64,000 nucleotides of DNA from Lachnospiraceae bacterium (GTDB lineage: Bacteria; Bacillota; Clostridia; Lachnospirales; Lachnospiraceae), in contig JAGBBV010000008.1 in assembly GCA_017938315.1 (NCBI GenBank), forward strand, positions 1-64,000, given 5' to 3'. Below the pieces are notes generated by a model, which saw nothing but the letters and a program-made list of their open reading frames with translations, was not told the origin of the DNA and searched no databases. Of this stretch, positions 9,603-18,037 are shown piece after piece. How positions within the stretch are numbered: position 1 is the stretch's first letter; each line of letters begins with the position of its first letter. Position numbers and translations under genes: made by a program.

Positions 9603-9629
9603 GCGCTTCGCAGTGTAACTACAAAGCGC
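9603..9629 (-). promoter_or_regulatory. Intercistronic hairpin between binding protein and permease genes
   Basis: A 12-bp stem (GCGCTTTGTAGT/ACTGCGAAGCGC with two G-U pairs) and a 3-nt loop sit 12 nt after the binding protein stop. The T-run that follows on the minus strand is poor, so partial termination or 3'-end stabilisation of the binding-protein mRNA is more likely than full termination. Confidence 0.65.
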
Positions 9630-9640
9630 CCTATTATTTA

Positions 9641-11113
9641 TTATTCTGCTACTGTTTCTGCTTCATTATTCACAGTTTCTTCTGCCTGAGTCTCATTCTC
9701 AGTCTCATTCCCTGTTGTTGCTTCTTTTTCTTCTGCCCATCTTGTAACTACAATTTCTTCTACTTCATCCCATGTCATATTTCCATTACTGTATTCAAGA
9801 AGTGCTGCGCCGAAATCATCTTTGAAATCCTGGCTGGGGAATGTTGTAAAGTTCCAATTTACAGAGATTTTTCCATTTTCCATAAATCTGAACATTTCTT
9901 TTGCAAGAGGATCTGCAGGTTTTTCTTCCTCATTAAATGTGGAGAAAGGTGCTGCATTACCAAGTTTATTTACCATCATATCTTTTCCTTCAGCTGATGA
10001 AATAAGCCAATTCATAAAGTCGATGGTGGCCTGTCTGTCTGCTTCGGATGCCTGAGCATTTACACACCAAAAGTTTTCTGTACCGGTGCAAAGTCCCTGC
10101 TCTTCTTCCCCTTCTATACCTGTGTAGATAGGCATGAACTTCACGTTTTCTTCTTCTACTACATTTCCGTCAACACCGGCAATCTGGCTCCATCCCCAGT
10201 TACCGTTTTGTACCATAGCCGCCTGTCCAAGTGCAAACTCTGCCATGGAATCGGAAACTGCCTTACTTCCTAACAAAGTAGGTGCACAAGTAGAATTGTT
10301 GATATACAGATCAAAAATATTTTTAAAGTTTTCACTGTAAGAAAAATCTAACTGTGCAAGATCTGTTGCATATTTATCGCTATATTCATAATATACGGGA
10401 ATGTTTGCAAGATGTGTGTGCCATCTCCAATCTTCACCGGGAAGTAGCGATGTAGATGCAAATACACCTTCTATTCCAAGTTCTTCTTTTTTGGACTGCA
10501 TATCCTCTACTACAGCCTTAAAAGTGTCAAAGTTGTTAATTTCATCTACGCTCTCTACAACTGCGCCATCCATCTCAAAATATTTCTGCATAATGGCATC
10601 ATTATAAATAATACCGTATGACTCTACGGTATAAGGAATACCGTATACCCCACCGTCTGCACCTGTTATTGCAAGGCTTTTATCTGTCAGTGCTTCATAA
10701 ATTTCAGTCCCGCTTAAATCATAGCAGTAGTCTTTCCATGCATTGTATCCTATAGGTCCGTTAATCTGAAATAATGTAGGTGCATTAGAACCTGCTATTT
10801 CAGATTTCAAAACTTCTTCATAAGTTCCGCTTGCTGCTGTAACAACCTTTACAGGTACTCCCGTTGCTTCTGTATATGCTGCGGCAATTTCCTGCCATTG
10901 CTCTTCTACCTCCGGCTTAAAGTTCATATAATAAACAGAACCTTCCGCTTTGGCAGTCTCATCTTCTGCATTTTCTTTATTTTCTGTCTCTGTAGTATTT
11001 GTTTCTCCCTGTGTTTGCGGTGTTTCAACGGGTTCTTTGGAACTTCCGCAACCTACCAACATAGAAGAAACAATTGTTGCACATAATAATGTGCTTAACA
11101 TTTTTCTTTTCAT
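9641..11113 (-). CDS. Extracellular sugar-binding lipoprotein (family 1 SBP, MalE-like)
   Basis: About 490 residues. The start at 11113 is chosen because AAGGAGAGG precedes it and because it begins a proper signal peptide (MKRKMLSTLLCATIVSSMLVGC) with lipobox MLVGC; an upstream in-frame start would overlap the operator repeats. The mature protein has a Thr/Glu-rich linker, then a type-1 periplasmic-binding fold as in maltose-binding proteins (segments such as GVYGIPYTVESYGIIYN and AAMVQNGNWGW), and an acidic low-complexity C-terminus. It captures substrate for the two downstream permeases. Ligand identity is inferred from the malQ linkage. Confidence 0.92.
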   Translation of the reverse strand: MKRKMLSTLLCATIVSSMLVGCGSSKEPVETPQTQGETNTTETENKENAEDETAKAEGSVYYMNFKPEVEEQWQEIAAAYTEATGVPVKVVTAASGTYEEVLKSEIAGSNAPTLFQINGPIGYNAWKDYCYDLSGTEIYEALTDKSLAITGADGGVYGIPYTVESYGIIYNDAIMQKYFEMDGAVVESVDEINNFDTFKAVVEDMQSKKEELGIEGVFASTSLLPGEDWRWHTHLANIPVYYEYSDKYATDLAQLDFSYSENFKNIFDLYINNSTCAPTLLGSKAVSDSMAEFALGQAAMVQNGNWGWSQIAGVDGNVVEEENVKFMPIYTGIEGEEEQGLCTGTENFWCVNAQASEADRQATIDFMNWLISSAEGKDMMVNKLGNAAPFSTFNEEEKPADPLAKEMFRFMENGKISVNWNFTTFPSQDFKDDFGAALLEYSNGNMTWDEVEEIVVTRWAEEKEATTGNETENETQAEETVNNEAETVAE

Positions 11114-11141
11114 AATATTCCTCTCCTTCACATTGTTTCTT

Positions 11142-11189
11142 TGTAACCTTTCCGGTAAGGTTACCGGTAACGTTTCCGATAACATTGCA
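11142..11189 (-). promoter_or_regulatory. Tandem LacI-type operator-like dodecamers
   Basis: Four contiguous 12-bp units lie between promoter and gene: TGTAACCTTTCC (11142), GGTAAGGTTACC (11154), GGTAACGTTTCC (11166) and the weaker GATAACATTGCA (11178). Units 2 and 3 are near-perfect palindromes around a central CG or GG, the form expected of a MalR/LacI-family site. They cover and follow the predicted start site, so a bound repressor would block initiation or elongation. No LacI-family gene is in the window. Confidence 0.6.
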
Positions 11190-11190
11190 A

Positions 11191-11219
11191 ATAATAACAC
11201 CATATTGTGTGCATTTCAA
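11191..11219 (-). promoter_or_regulatory. Promoter of the malto-oligosaccharide operon
   Basis: Minus-strand -35 TTGAAA (11214-11219), 17-bp spacer, -10 TATTAT (11191-11196). The start site would fall near 11184 inside the operator-like array. Confidence 0.7.
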
Positions 11220-11274
11220 CCAATTTTATGAATTGTTTATACAATTGGGAAATTTTACATAATATGGTGTTATT
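11193..11274. repeat. 14-bp perfect inverted repeat with nested second repeat
   Basis: AATAACACCATATT (11193-11206) and AATATGGTGTTATT (11261-11274) are perfect inverted copies. Between them CCAATT (11220) and AATTGG (11243) form a second inverted pair. The left arm overlaps the -10/spacer of the mal promoter. It could be a terminator for the upstream chemoreceptor transcript or a regulator binding region; no T-run decides it. Confidence 0.6.
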
Positions 11275-11298
11275 TGGAAAAATATTATGTTTTTAATT

Positions 11299-13140
11299 CT
11301 AAATTGTTACTCTGCCTTCTTCTACGGCTTTTTCGTAATTTGCCTGTGCCTGTCTTATAAATGCTTCATCGTCCTGTTTTTCAGGCGGAATGTACGCTTT
11401 GCCGGGTTCTCTCTTACGTAAGTTAAACCGCTCCATTGCCTTACGCAATCTTTCTGCATTTTCATTAAGAAGGTCACAAGAAGCAGATGTCTCTTCGCTG
11501 ATAGCTGCATTGGTATCAACTGCATCCGCAATTTCTTCGATACCGGTTTCTATCTTAGCCATCTTATCCTTTTGTTCCTGTCCGGCGATACTCATCTCAT
11601 CATTAAACTGATAAATGGTATCTACTCGTTCTACAATCTTGTTAAAGGTCTCAGAAGTCTCATTTGTAATTTCATTACCGATATTTGCCTTAGTAATGGT
11701 ATCTTCAATCAACTTCCTACTTGCAATCACAGCATTTGCGCTTTGTGCTGCAAGGCTTCCCACTTCATTTGCAACTACCGCAAATCCCTTACCTGCTTCA
11801 CCGGCTCTGGCCGCTTCAATAGATGCGTTGAGGGCCAGTAAATTCGTCTGGTCTGCAATCTCTTCAATTGTGGTAATAACGGCGAATATCTTTTGTGAAG
11901 ACTCTGTAATATCTTCCATTGCTTTGATAAGCTGTTCTATCTTTTCATTATTTAGGGCAACTTCATCTTTGATATCACCGGTAAGTTCTTTGGACTTTTC
12001 AATTCTTTCAACATTCTTGTTAATGAGTTCAACCGTTTCAACAAGAGCATCCTTAAAATCGGAAATGTTATGTATCTGCTGGGTACAATTTGCGGCAAGG
12101 GAACTGCTCGCATTGGCAATATCATCTGCACCACCTGCCACTTCCCCTGCAATCTGGGTAATTTCGTTAAACATAAGGTCATTATTCTGTACCATTTTAT
12201 ACAGATTTTGTGACAACCTATCCTGGGTGGAGCGGATATTAACGAATGCGGTCATATCACCTTCTGCTACCCTCTCAACAACATGTACATTTTCCTGGAT
12301 ACCACCAGCCATAACCTTAAAGGCATCTATCATGGTATTGATTTCTTCAATGGTTGTTGTCGCATCACCAAAGTCAATCTGATCAGAACCAAGTGCCAAT
12401 TCTCCTGCCCAATCCGCCACCTTATTAACCGGCTCTGCTATTTTATTTGCAAGTCTGTTTGCATGTATCTTAATAATTCTGGTAGTAATCAACATTAAGC
12501 CTAAACTTAAGACAATTGAAATGATTACCTGAATTACCGTTGCCATATAACTTGCGTCTGTCTGCTTCGCATAAAACGCTGTGACAATATCAATATTATC
12601 GGAAAACTCCTCATACTTAGCAGTAATGGAATTGACAAGAGCTAGTCCCTGCTCCGGATTATCCTGAATAGTAACATCTAAATTATTTTTATAAATCAAA
12701 TGGATTTCATCATGAATTTCCAATGCCTTGTCAAAGGCTGCTTTTGCTTCTTTATCTTTCTTTACATCAGTAATATCAAATGTATATCTCCATTTAGCGT
12801 AATCGCAGTTATCCAAACTGGTTACATTGGTAAATTCCGATCCTTCAGTAATGGAAATAATCAAGTCCGTCACCCATGTATTTACATAGTTTCTTGCAGT
12901 TTCTACGCTAGATGATCTTTCAGATAAATCTCTCATGTTTTTGGAAAAATATGCAGACATTCCCAAATTTAATACTGAAAAAATAATCAAAAACAGCATA
13001 ATTTTTATCATAACAGAATTGCTATTTTTAATATGCTGACTAATTGCTTGTACTGCGTTTTTCTTTGATTGAGGTTTTATTTTTGCCTGTTTTATTACGG
13101 CCTTTTTACTCTTTTTTTCCTTTATCTTTTTTTCCTGCAT
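11299..13140 (-). CDS. Methyl-accepting chemotaxis protein
   Basis: About 613 residues. There is an unusually long Lys-rich cytoplasmic N-terminus, TM1 near 42-63, an extracellular region of about 130 residues, TM2 near 195-220, a HAMP-like linker and a full signalling domain with the canonical tip [20 protein letters not shown]. The extracellular part contains NCDYAKW followed by HDEIH, resembling part of the CZB zinc-binding arrangement, but the usual first His is not evident. Start at 13140 is preferred because GGAGG lies 7 nt upstream; the ATG at 13146 is too close to it. It should couple to CheA/CheW encoded outside the window. Confidence 0.9.
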   Translation of the reverse strand: MQEKKIKEKKSKKAVIKQAKIKPQSKKNAVQAISQHIKNSNSVMIKIMLFLIIFSVLNLGMSAYFSKNMRDLSERSSSVETARNYVNTWVTDLIISITEGSEFTNVTSLDNCDYAKWRYTFDITDVKKDKEAKAAFDKALEIHDEIHLIYKNNLDVTIQDNPEQGLALVNSITAKYEEFSDNIDIVTAFYAKQTDASYMATVIQVIISIVLSLGLMLITTRIIKIHANRLANKIAEPVNKVADWAGELALGSDQIDFGDATTTIEEINTMIDAFKVMAGGIQENVHVVERVAEGDMTAFVNIRSTQDRLSQNLYKMVQNNDLMFNEITQIAGEVAGGADDIANASSSLAANCTQQIHNISDFKDALVETVELINKNVERIEKSKELTGDIKDEVALNNEKIEQLIKAMEDITESSQKIFAVITTIEEIADQTNLLALNASIEAARAGEAGKGFAVVANEVGSLAAQSANAVIASRKLIEDTITKANIGNEITNETSETFNKIVERVDTIYQFNDEMSIAGQEQKDKMAKIETGIEEIADAVDTNAAISEETSASCDLLNENAERLRKAMERFNLRKREPGKAYIPPEKQDDEAFIRQAQANYEKAVEEGRVTI

Positions 13141-13174
13141 CCCCATGCCTCCAATTTTAACTTATATTATTGTT

Positions 13175-13203
13175 ATTATACCTTAAACTATCAATAAAAA
13201 CAA
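13175..13203 (-). promoter_or_regulatory. Promoter of the chemoreceptor gene
   Basis: Minus-strand TTGTTT (13198-13203), 17-bp spacer and a perfect TATAAT (13175-13180), followed by an A/T-rich leader and GGAGG. Confidence 0.65.
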
Positions 13204-13277
13204 GAAATATGGCATGTTTTGTCTGTTTCTTTTCGTTAATTTTCGTTTTTTTTACACATTTAACTGTATATATCTTT

Positions 13278-13318
13278 TTGGCATCTTATATGGCTTATAT
13301 GTACCTCTTGCCATCTTA
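13278..13318 (+). promoter_or_regulatory. Two direct repeats upstream of the LytTR gene
   Basis: TTGGCATCTTA (13278-13288) and TTGCCATCTTA (13308-13318) are spaced 30 bp apart, close to three helical turns. LytTR-domain regulators commonly bind direct repeats upstream of their own operon, so these are candidate autoregulatory sites. Confidence 0.5.
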
Positions 13319-13367
13319 CCTATTGCAATCAAATTTGTAAATGATAAAATCAGTTTGGAGGTGCAAA

Positions 13368-13799
13368 ATGAAAGTAAAAATTGTTGATCAACAGAAAGAA
13401 TTACAAGTGATTATTGAGTGCCAAAAACTTGATGAAAAAGTCACCCGTTTAAAATCACATATCGAATTATTTGATAATAAATTACAGGCAAAATCCGGTG
13501 GTGAAACCTGTTTTGTCCATTCTGCAGATGTTCTTTACTTTGAAACCGTAGATAACCGTATGTTCTTATACACAGATGATTCGGTTATGGAAATAAGGCA
13601 ACGGCTTTATGAACTGGAAGCATTCCTTCCAAGCGAAGATTTTATACGGATTTCCAAATCGCAGATTGCCAATGTTAACAAAATAAAATCGTTAAAGCCG
13701 GAAATTAACCGTACGATTTTGGCTACCCTTTGTAACGGGGAGCAACTTTATATTTCAAGGAAATATGTAAAAGCATTCCGGGAATTGCTGAATATATAG
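13368..13799 (+). CDS. LytTR-domain transcription regulator (stand-alone)
   Basis: About 143 residues. It has a short helical N-terminus of some 45 residues and then a LytTR DNA-binding domain (VLYFETVDNRMFLYTDDSVMEI region through SEDFIRISKSQIANVNKIKS), with no receiver domain. The start at 13368 follows TTTGGAGGTGCAAA; an in-frame start at 13341 lacks a ribosome site. It is the first gene of a plus-strand operon whose next gene is a DUF3021 membrane protein. In known LytTR/DUF3021 pairs the membrane partner inhibits the regulator, and the operon autoregulates; that role is inferred here from gene order. Confidence 0.9.
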   Translation: MKVKIVDQQKELQVIIECQKLDEKVTRLKSHIELFDNKLQAKSGGETCFVHSADVLYFETVDNRMFLYTDDSVMEIRQRLYELEAFLPSEDFIRISKSQIANVNKIKSLKPEINRTILATLCNGEQLYISRKYVKAFRELLNI

Positions 13800-13808
13800 G
13801 AGGTTATC

Positions 13809-14273
13809 ATGAAAATCACAAAAAATGATTTGATTCAATTTTTAACATGGACCAGAAACGGCATTTCTTTTTGCAGTTGTTGGTTTTTGATTCTTTGGCT
13901 TATTTTTAATTATTCTTTTGGCATTAAAAATATTGCTACTGACAATTTAATTCGAATGATGTTTTTTATCATAGGGGGTGTGCTTATTTTCTCTTCTGTT
14001 TTCACCCGTCTGTTTTTCAAAAAATTATTGTTTATTACAAGACTAACTATTTTTATGATTACATTTTGTGTATATGAATGTGCTGTATTTTACGCAAGCG
14101 GTTTCTTTCAAGGAAGTGGCTCACCTGCCCTTTGGCTTTTCTTTTTCGGCAGCATTTTAGTTTCTTACTTTATATGTATTACTATTTATCATTTTTATAG
14201 TAATAAAAAAGGAGAACTATATACACAGGCATTACAATCTTATCAGCTAAAACGGAGGGAAGTAAATGGATAA
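13809..14273 (+). CDS. DUF3021 family membrane protein
   Basis: 154 residues with four hydrophobic helices and a short charged C-terminal tail, length and layout typical of DUF3021 proteins that partner with stand-alone LytTR regulators. It starts 9 nt after the regulator stop, with AGGAGG just upstream. It probably controls the regulator by holding it at the membrane (known for homologous pairs, inferred here). It overlaps the next gene by 8 nt. Confidence 0.85.
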   Translation: MKITKNDLIQFLTWTRNGISFCSCWFLILWLIFNYSFGIKNIATDNLIRMMFFIIGGVLIFSSVFTRLFFKKLLFITRLTIFMITFCVYECAVFYASGFFQGSGSPALWLFFFGSILVSYFICITIYHFYSNKKGELYTQALQSYQLKRREVNG

Positions 14274-14829
14274 ATATAAAACTTGGAAAAATGTCATTTC
14301 AGAGCTTCGCATGGACAACTCTGTCAAACAAAAGAAAGGACTGCATTTTATTCTGACATCGGTTTTTATATGGGCGGCAATCTTTGTGATACAGAGCACA
14401 AGCCTCCCCGCTCTGACCAAAAATTTATTTACATTATGTTGCTCTGCCCCCTTATTTCCTGTGGCATTACTATTTTCCAAAATACTGAAAATTGATTTTC
14501 AAAACAAAGAAAATCCCCTTACCAATCTCGGTATTCTATTTGCACTAAACCAGCTTCTATATATTTTAATAGCCATGTGGGTATATCCTACCGTACCGGA
14601 TAAAATGGTCATGGTTTATGCAATGATTTTTGGTGCACATTTATTACCATACGGGTGGACATATGAGTCAAAGGCATATTATACCTTTGCCGTGTTAATA
14701 ACGATTGTTGTATTACTTGTAGGAATTTCTTTTACCGCAGAAATTGTGGCAGCTGTCATGTTCTTTATGGAAATTGCTTTGAGTCTTTGTCTGGTTTTTG
14801 AAGTAAAGAAACTTGATTGTAAAGTATAA
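14266..14829 (+). CDS. Membrane protein, DUF7010-like
   Basis: 187 residues with a charged N-terminal 25 residues followed by about six membrane helices. The segments SAPLFPVALLFSKILKIDF and NPLTNLGILFALNQLLYI resemble DUF7010 proteins, an assignment made by eye. It is the last gene of the LytTR operon, translationally coupled to the DUF3021 gene, and is closed by a strong terminator. It is probably the effector output of this small regulatory operon, but the function is unknown. Confidence 0.75.
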   Translation: MDKYKTWKNVISELRMDNSVKQKKGLHFILTSVFIWAAIFVIQSTSLPALTKNLFTLCCSAPLFPVALLFSKILKIDFQNKENPLTNLGILFALNQLLYILIAMWVYPTVPDKMVMVYAMIFGAHLLPYGWTYESKAYYTFAVLITIVVLLVGISFTAEIVAAVMFFMEIALSLCLVFEVKKLDCKV

Positions 14830-14832
14830 ATA

Positions 14833-14866
14833 AGCCCGGGAGTCATTTTGACTCCCAGGCTTTTTT
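14833..14866 (+). terminator. Terminator of the LytTR operon
   Basis: The stem AGCCCGGGAGTCA/TGACTCCCAGGCT (one mismatch) with a short loop is followed by TTTTTT on the plus strand. It may also stop minus-strand transcription from the oxidoreductase gene. Confidence 0.9.
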
Positions 14867-14869
14867 CCT

Positions 14870-15841
14870 TTAGTATCCGATTTCACGAAGTACTGCATCA
14901 ATTAGTTTTGCATTCTTAATAGAAAATTCCGGTGTGACATGAGGGGATTCTTTTCCCATGATTGCACGGTTCATTTGTTCCAATTCAAGGCAATAATTTT
15001 GTCTTACCGTTACACATCTTTCTATTTCTTTGCCCTCTGAAACAACCGTATATTTTAATTCTCCTGCCTGATTATACTCTACAGATGATTTGATAAAACC
15101 TTTGGACCCATGAATATAAAGTCTGTCGTGTCTGCCATTGGTACCCACGCCAAGCATCATTCCAACGTTAAATGACGCCCTCACACCATTTTCGAACTTC
15201 ATAATTCCTGCTGTAAATAAGTCCACGCCTTTATCACTCATTTCTGCATTCGCTTTTACATATACAGGCTTTGAGTCTACCAGCGTCAAAATCATGGTCG
15301 TACAATAGCACCCCAAGTCATACATGGCGCCGCCGCCCAGTTCTTTATATAATCGGATATCCTCTTCATAGCCTTGTGTTAAAAATGCAGTTTCAATATA
15401 GTCAACATCACCGATGATGCCACTCGTCACATCTTCCTTTAAAGATTTTATATAAGGACTGTGAAGGTACGCATAGGCTTCTGCCAGAATAACACCTTTT
15501 TCTTTTGCCGCCGAAAACATCTCTTCTGCCTCTTTTGCATTGAGTGCAATAGGCTTTTCACACAATACATGTTTACCTGCTGCAATTGCTTTCATAACCC
15601 ATTCATAATCCAAGTTGTTGGGAAGAGGAATATATACTACTTCTACATCGGGATCTGCAAGTAGTGCATCATAACCTACATAACTCTTGGCAAAGCCATA
15701 TTCCTCTTTGAACTTCTGTACTTTCTTTTCATCCCTTCCGGCAATGGCATATAGTTCGCATCCTTCTGCCTGTTTCATGCCTGGAATGGTACAGCCTGCC
15801 GCAATGGATGCTGTTCCCAGTACGCCCCATTTAACTGTCAT
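14870..15841 (-). CDS. Gfo/Idh/MocA family oxidoreductase
   Basis: 323 residues, usual family length. The N-terminal Rossmann fold opens with WGVLGTASIA; the signature CEKPIALN (about residues 94-101) carries the lysine that positions NAD(P)H and substrate; a C-terminal alpha/beta substrate domain follows, with GGGAMYDLGCY containing the family's aspartate region. Closest in style to NADP-dependent sugar or trans-dihydrodiol dehydrogenases; the exact substrate cannot be read from the sequence. AGGAGGAGACATAT precedes the start, and the gene lies 16 nt after the chemoreceptor stop, suggesting co-transcription. Confidence 0.9.
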   Translation of the reverse strand: MTVKWGVLGTASIAAGCTIPGMKQAEGCELYAIAGRDEKKVQKFKEEYGFAKSYVGYDALLADPDVEVVYIPLPNNLDYEWVMKAIAAGKHVLCEKPIALNAKEAEEMFSAAKEKGVILAEAYAYLHSPYIKSLKEDVTSGIIGDVDYIETAFLTQGYEEDIRLYKELGGGAMYDLGCYCTTMILTLVDSKPVYVKANAEMSDKGVDLFTAGIMKFENGVRASFNVGMMLGVGTNGRHDRLYIHGSKGFIKSSVEYNQAGELKYTVVSEGKEIERCVTVRQNYCLELEQMNRAIMGKESPHVTPEFSIKNAKLIDAVLREIGY

Positions 15842-15857
15842 ATATGTCTCCTCCTGT

Positions 15858-17255
15858 CTATACAGATTGTGTGTTTTTCACAATCTTATCTACGCTGTCC
15901 CTATAGATCATCATTGCCTCCACGATAGACTCAACTGATTCCTGGTTAGCCATAGAATTATTATGCATATCCGACACTTTATTGCTTAAGTTATTAAATA
16001 TATGATTGATCTGATTTACGCTTTCATTTTGGCGTTCGATATTGCCATATAACTGTTCAAACTGTTGATTCAGCTCTTCCATGCTTTTCACTAAACCTGA
16101 CATTGTCTTTTCTGATTGTGAAAGGGCTTCCTCACCACTTGTTAATCGTTCCGAGGTTTGGGCAACACGCTGAAGCAACTCTTCCACCACTTCTGAAACC
16201 TGCGTTGAAAAGCCGGTACTGATTTCCGAAAGTTCACGCATTTCCGATGCAAGCACCTGGAATCCTGCTCCGGACTCTCCTACATGTGCCGCCTCCACAG
16301 ATGCATTTAATGATAAAATAGTCAATTTGAAAGAGATATCATTAATCTGCTTTGCAATGCCTGCCACCTCATTCATTTGTTCTTCCATTGTCCGGAAAAT
16401 TTGACCTGATTCGTTTATAATTTCACTGACAGTATTTACCTGTTCGTTCATACTGTCAACATGATTTCTGTTTTCACCAAGCACACTTTCAAAATGTTTC
16501 ACATCCTTGTTTAAATAACTGATTTGTGCTTCGGTTTCTTCTATCCTTCCACGCACTACGTCGCAATTTTCAAACACTTCTCTAGCCCCTTGTGTAATGG
16601 CAAGTGAGCCGGAATGCAAGCCCTGTGTACTGGTCTCAATCTTTGCAGAGGATTCAGAAAAATCACGCTCTAATTCAGTTCCCATGGTTCTGACTGTTTC
16701 AAGAAGTTTTTCTGATTCTCCGGCACGTTGATCGCTAACCTCAATAAATGCACGTCCTCTTTTAATTACCTGATAAACCAAACTTGCTGCAAGTATAAAT
16801 ACCCCAATACATAAAATGTACTGTCCTAAGCTTTCTGCTTTTTCGGGATGTGCTATATACATAATAACTAAAATTACACTGATAATAGCAATCTGGATTT
16901 TTGTGAATTTTGGTTCCAAATACAGACCGGCAAGTGCAATTACCGCAAGATATAAGGAAAAGTCATCGCTGTAGGATGCCCCACTGTTCAAAGAAATAAT
17001 AAATACCAAAAATGGTAATGCGATTGCTGAAACAAGTTCTTTTACATAGGTATCTGCCTTCACTACCTTTAGTACTGCAAAAGTCCCCACAAATGCAGCA
17101 ATACAAATCCCAATGATTATCATTGCTTTTGTATTACCACCAACTATATTCTTTACAAAAAATAAAGAACATACAATCATCGGTAACCATTGCATGATTT
17201 TGTAAATCGTTTCACGTGATAACATCTTTTTTGTGTCTTTTTTTCTTTTGTTCAT
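15858..17255 (-). CDS. Chemoreceptor-like protein with divergent signalling tip
   Basis: About 465 residues. Six or so closely spaced N-terminal membrane helices (residues about 15-165) have almost no extracellular domain and no evident HAMP, followed by a long coiled-coil signalling domain. The tip reads ISFKLTILSLNASVEAAH then VGESGAGFQVLASEM, instead of the usual [10 protein letters not shown]...EAARAGE. LNAS.EAA and GFQVLA are kept, but several CheA/CheW contact positions differ. Start at 17255 is chosen because the promoter -35 overlaps the earlier in-frame start at 17318 and GGGGG precedes 17255. It may sense membrane or cytoplasmic state, or may not couple to CheA. Confidence 0.8.
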   Translation of the reverse strand: MNKRKKDTKKMLSRETIYKIMQWLPMIVCSLFFVKNIVGGNTKAMIIIGICIAAFVGTFAVLKVVKADTYVKELVSAIALPFLVFIISLNSGASYSDDFSLYLAVIALAGLYLEPKFTKIQIAIISVILVIMYIAHPEKAESLGQYILCIGVFILAASLVYQVIKRGRAFIEVSDQRAGESEKLLETVRTMGTELERDFSESSAKIETSTQGLHSGSLAITQGAREVFENCDVVRGRIEETEAQISYLNKDVKHFESVLGENRNHVDSMNEQVNTVSEIINESGQIFRTMEEQMNEVAGIAKQINDISFKLTILSLNASVEAAHVGESGAGFQVLASEMRELSEISTGFSTQVSEVVEELLQRVAQTSERLTSGEEALSQSEKTMSGLVKSMEELNQQFEQLYGNIERQNESVNQINHIFNNLSNKVSDMHNNSMANQESVESIVEAMMIYRDSVDKIVKNTQSV

Positions 17256-17289
17256 AATAACCCCCATAATTTGTGCCATACTAATTATT

Positions 17290-17318
17290 ATTATACAAAA
17301 GTTTTCAGACAATTTCAA
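17290..17318 (-). promoter_or_regulatory. Promoter of the divergent chemoreceptor gene
   Basis: Minus-strand TTGAAA (17313-17318), 17-bp spacer, TATAAT (17290-17295). It lies 33-61 nt after the response regulator stop, so the receptor gene can be transcribed separately. Confidence 0.75.
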
Positions 17319-17350
17319 CTGTTATAATCAATTTGACAAAATGTATTAAT

Positions 17351-18037
17351 TTATTCCACATTCTCTACGCTTAGCTTGTACCCCATTCCCCATATGGTCT
17401 TTATCAAATCGCCTTTCTCACCCATCTTACTGCGCAATTTCTTTACATGGGTATCTATTGTCCTTGCATCGCCGAAATAATCATAATTCCATACATTATT
17501 CAGTATCTTTTCCCTGGACAGTGCAATTCCTTTATTCTCCACAAAATAAGTGAGTAACTCAAATTCCTTATAACTCAATTCAATCAGTTCGCCGTCGATG
17601 GTAACGCTGTGGGCGGATTTATCAATTACAATACCGCCGGCTTCCACACGTTCTTCGGTTCCCAGCTGGTTTGTACGGCGAAGAATGGCTTCTACACGGG
17701 CTACCAGAATTTTGGGACTGAAGGGTTTGGTAATATATTCATCCACACCAAGCTGGAATCCTAAAAGTTCATCCTTTTCATCTGATTTGGCTGTGAGCAT
17801 GATAATGGGTACTTTTGAATACCGGCGGATTTCCCGGCAAGTCTCCCAGCCGTCCATGAGAGGCATCATTACATCCAGAATTATTAATGCAATATCTTTT
17901 TGCTCCAAAAAGATATCTACTGCCCGGCTACCATCCTCGGCCTCCAAAACTTCGTAGCCGCTTTTGGACAGAAAGTCTTTTACCAGTTTCCGCATTCTCG
18001 CTTCATCATCAACCACCAGTATTTTCAGTCGCTCCAT
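17351..18037 (-). CDS. OmpR/PhoB-type response regulator (no adjacent kinase)
   Basis: 228 residues. The receiver domain has the acidic pair VVDDEA (10-12), the phospho-acceptor Asp in LIILDVMMPLMDGWE (about residue 53), Thr/Ala in MLTAKSD, and Lys in YITKPFSP. A C-terminal winged helix (GELIELSYKEFELLTYF through ARTIDTHVKKLRSKMG) binds DNA. It overlaps the upstream gene by 29 nt. The usual kinase gene is not downstream; a chemoreceptor gene follows instead. The regulator-less kinase at 3223-4716 is a candidate partner. Confidence 0.95.
   Translation of the reverse strand: MERLKILVVDDEARMRKLVKDFLSKSGYEVLEAEDGSRAVDIFLEQKDIALIILDVMMPLMDGWETCREIRRYSKVPIIMLTAKSDEKDELLGFQLGVDEYITKPFSPKILVARVEAILRRTNQLGTEERVEAGGIVIDKSAHSVTIDGELIELSYKEFELLTYFVENKGIALSREKILNNVWNYDYFGDARTIDTHVKKLRSKMGEKGDLIKTIWGMGYKLSVENVE

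Noticed and set aside
11615-12382. 255-residue plus-strand frame
   Set aside because: It is antisense to the chemoreceptor coding region and has the Ser/Leu-rich look of a reverse-strand shadow.
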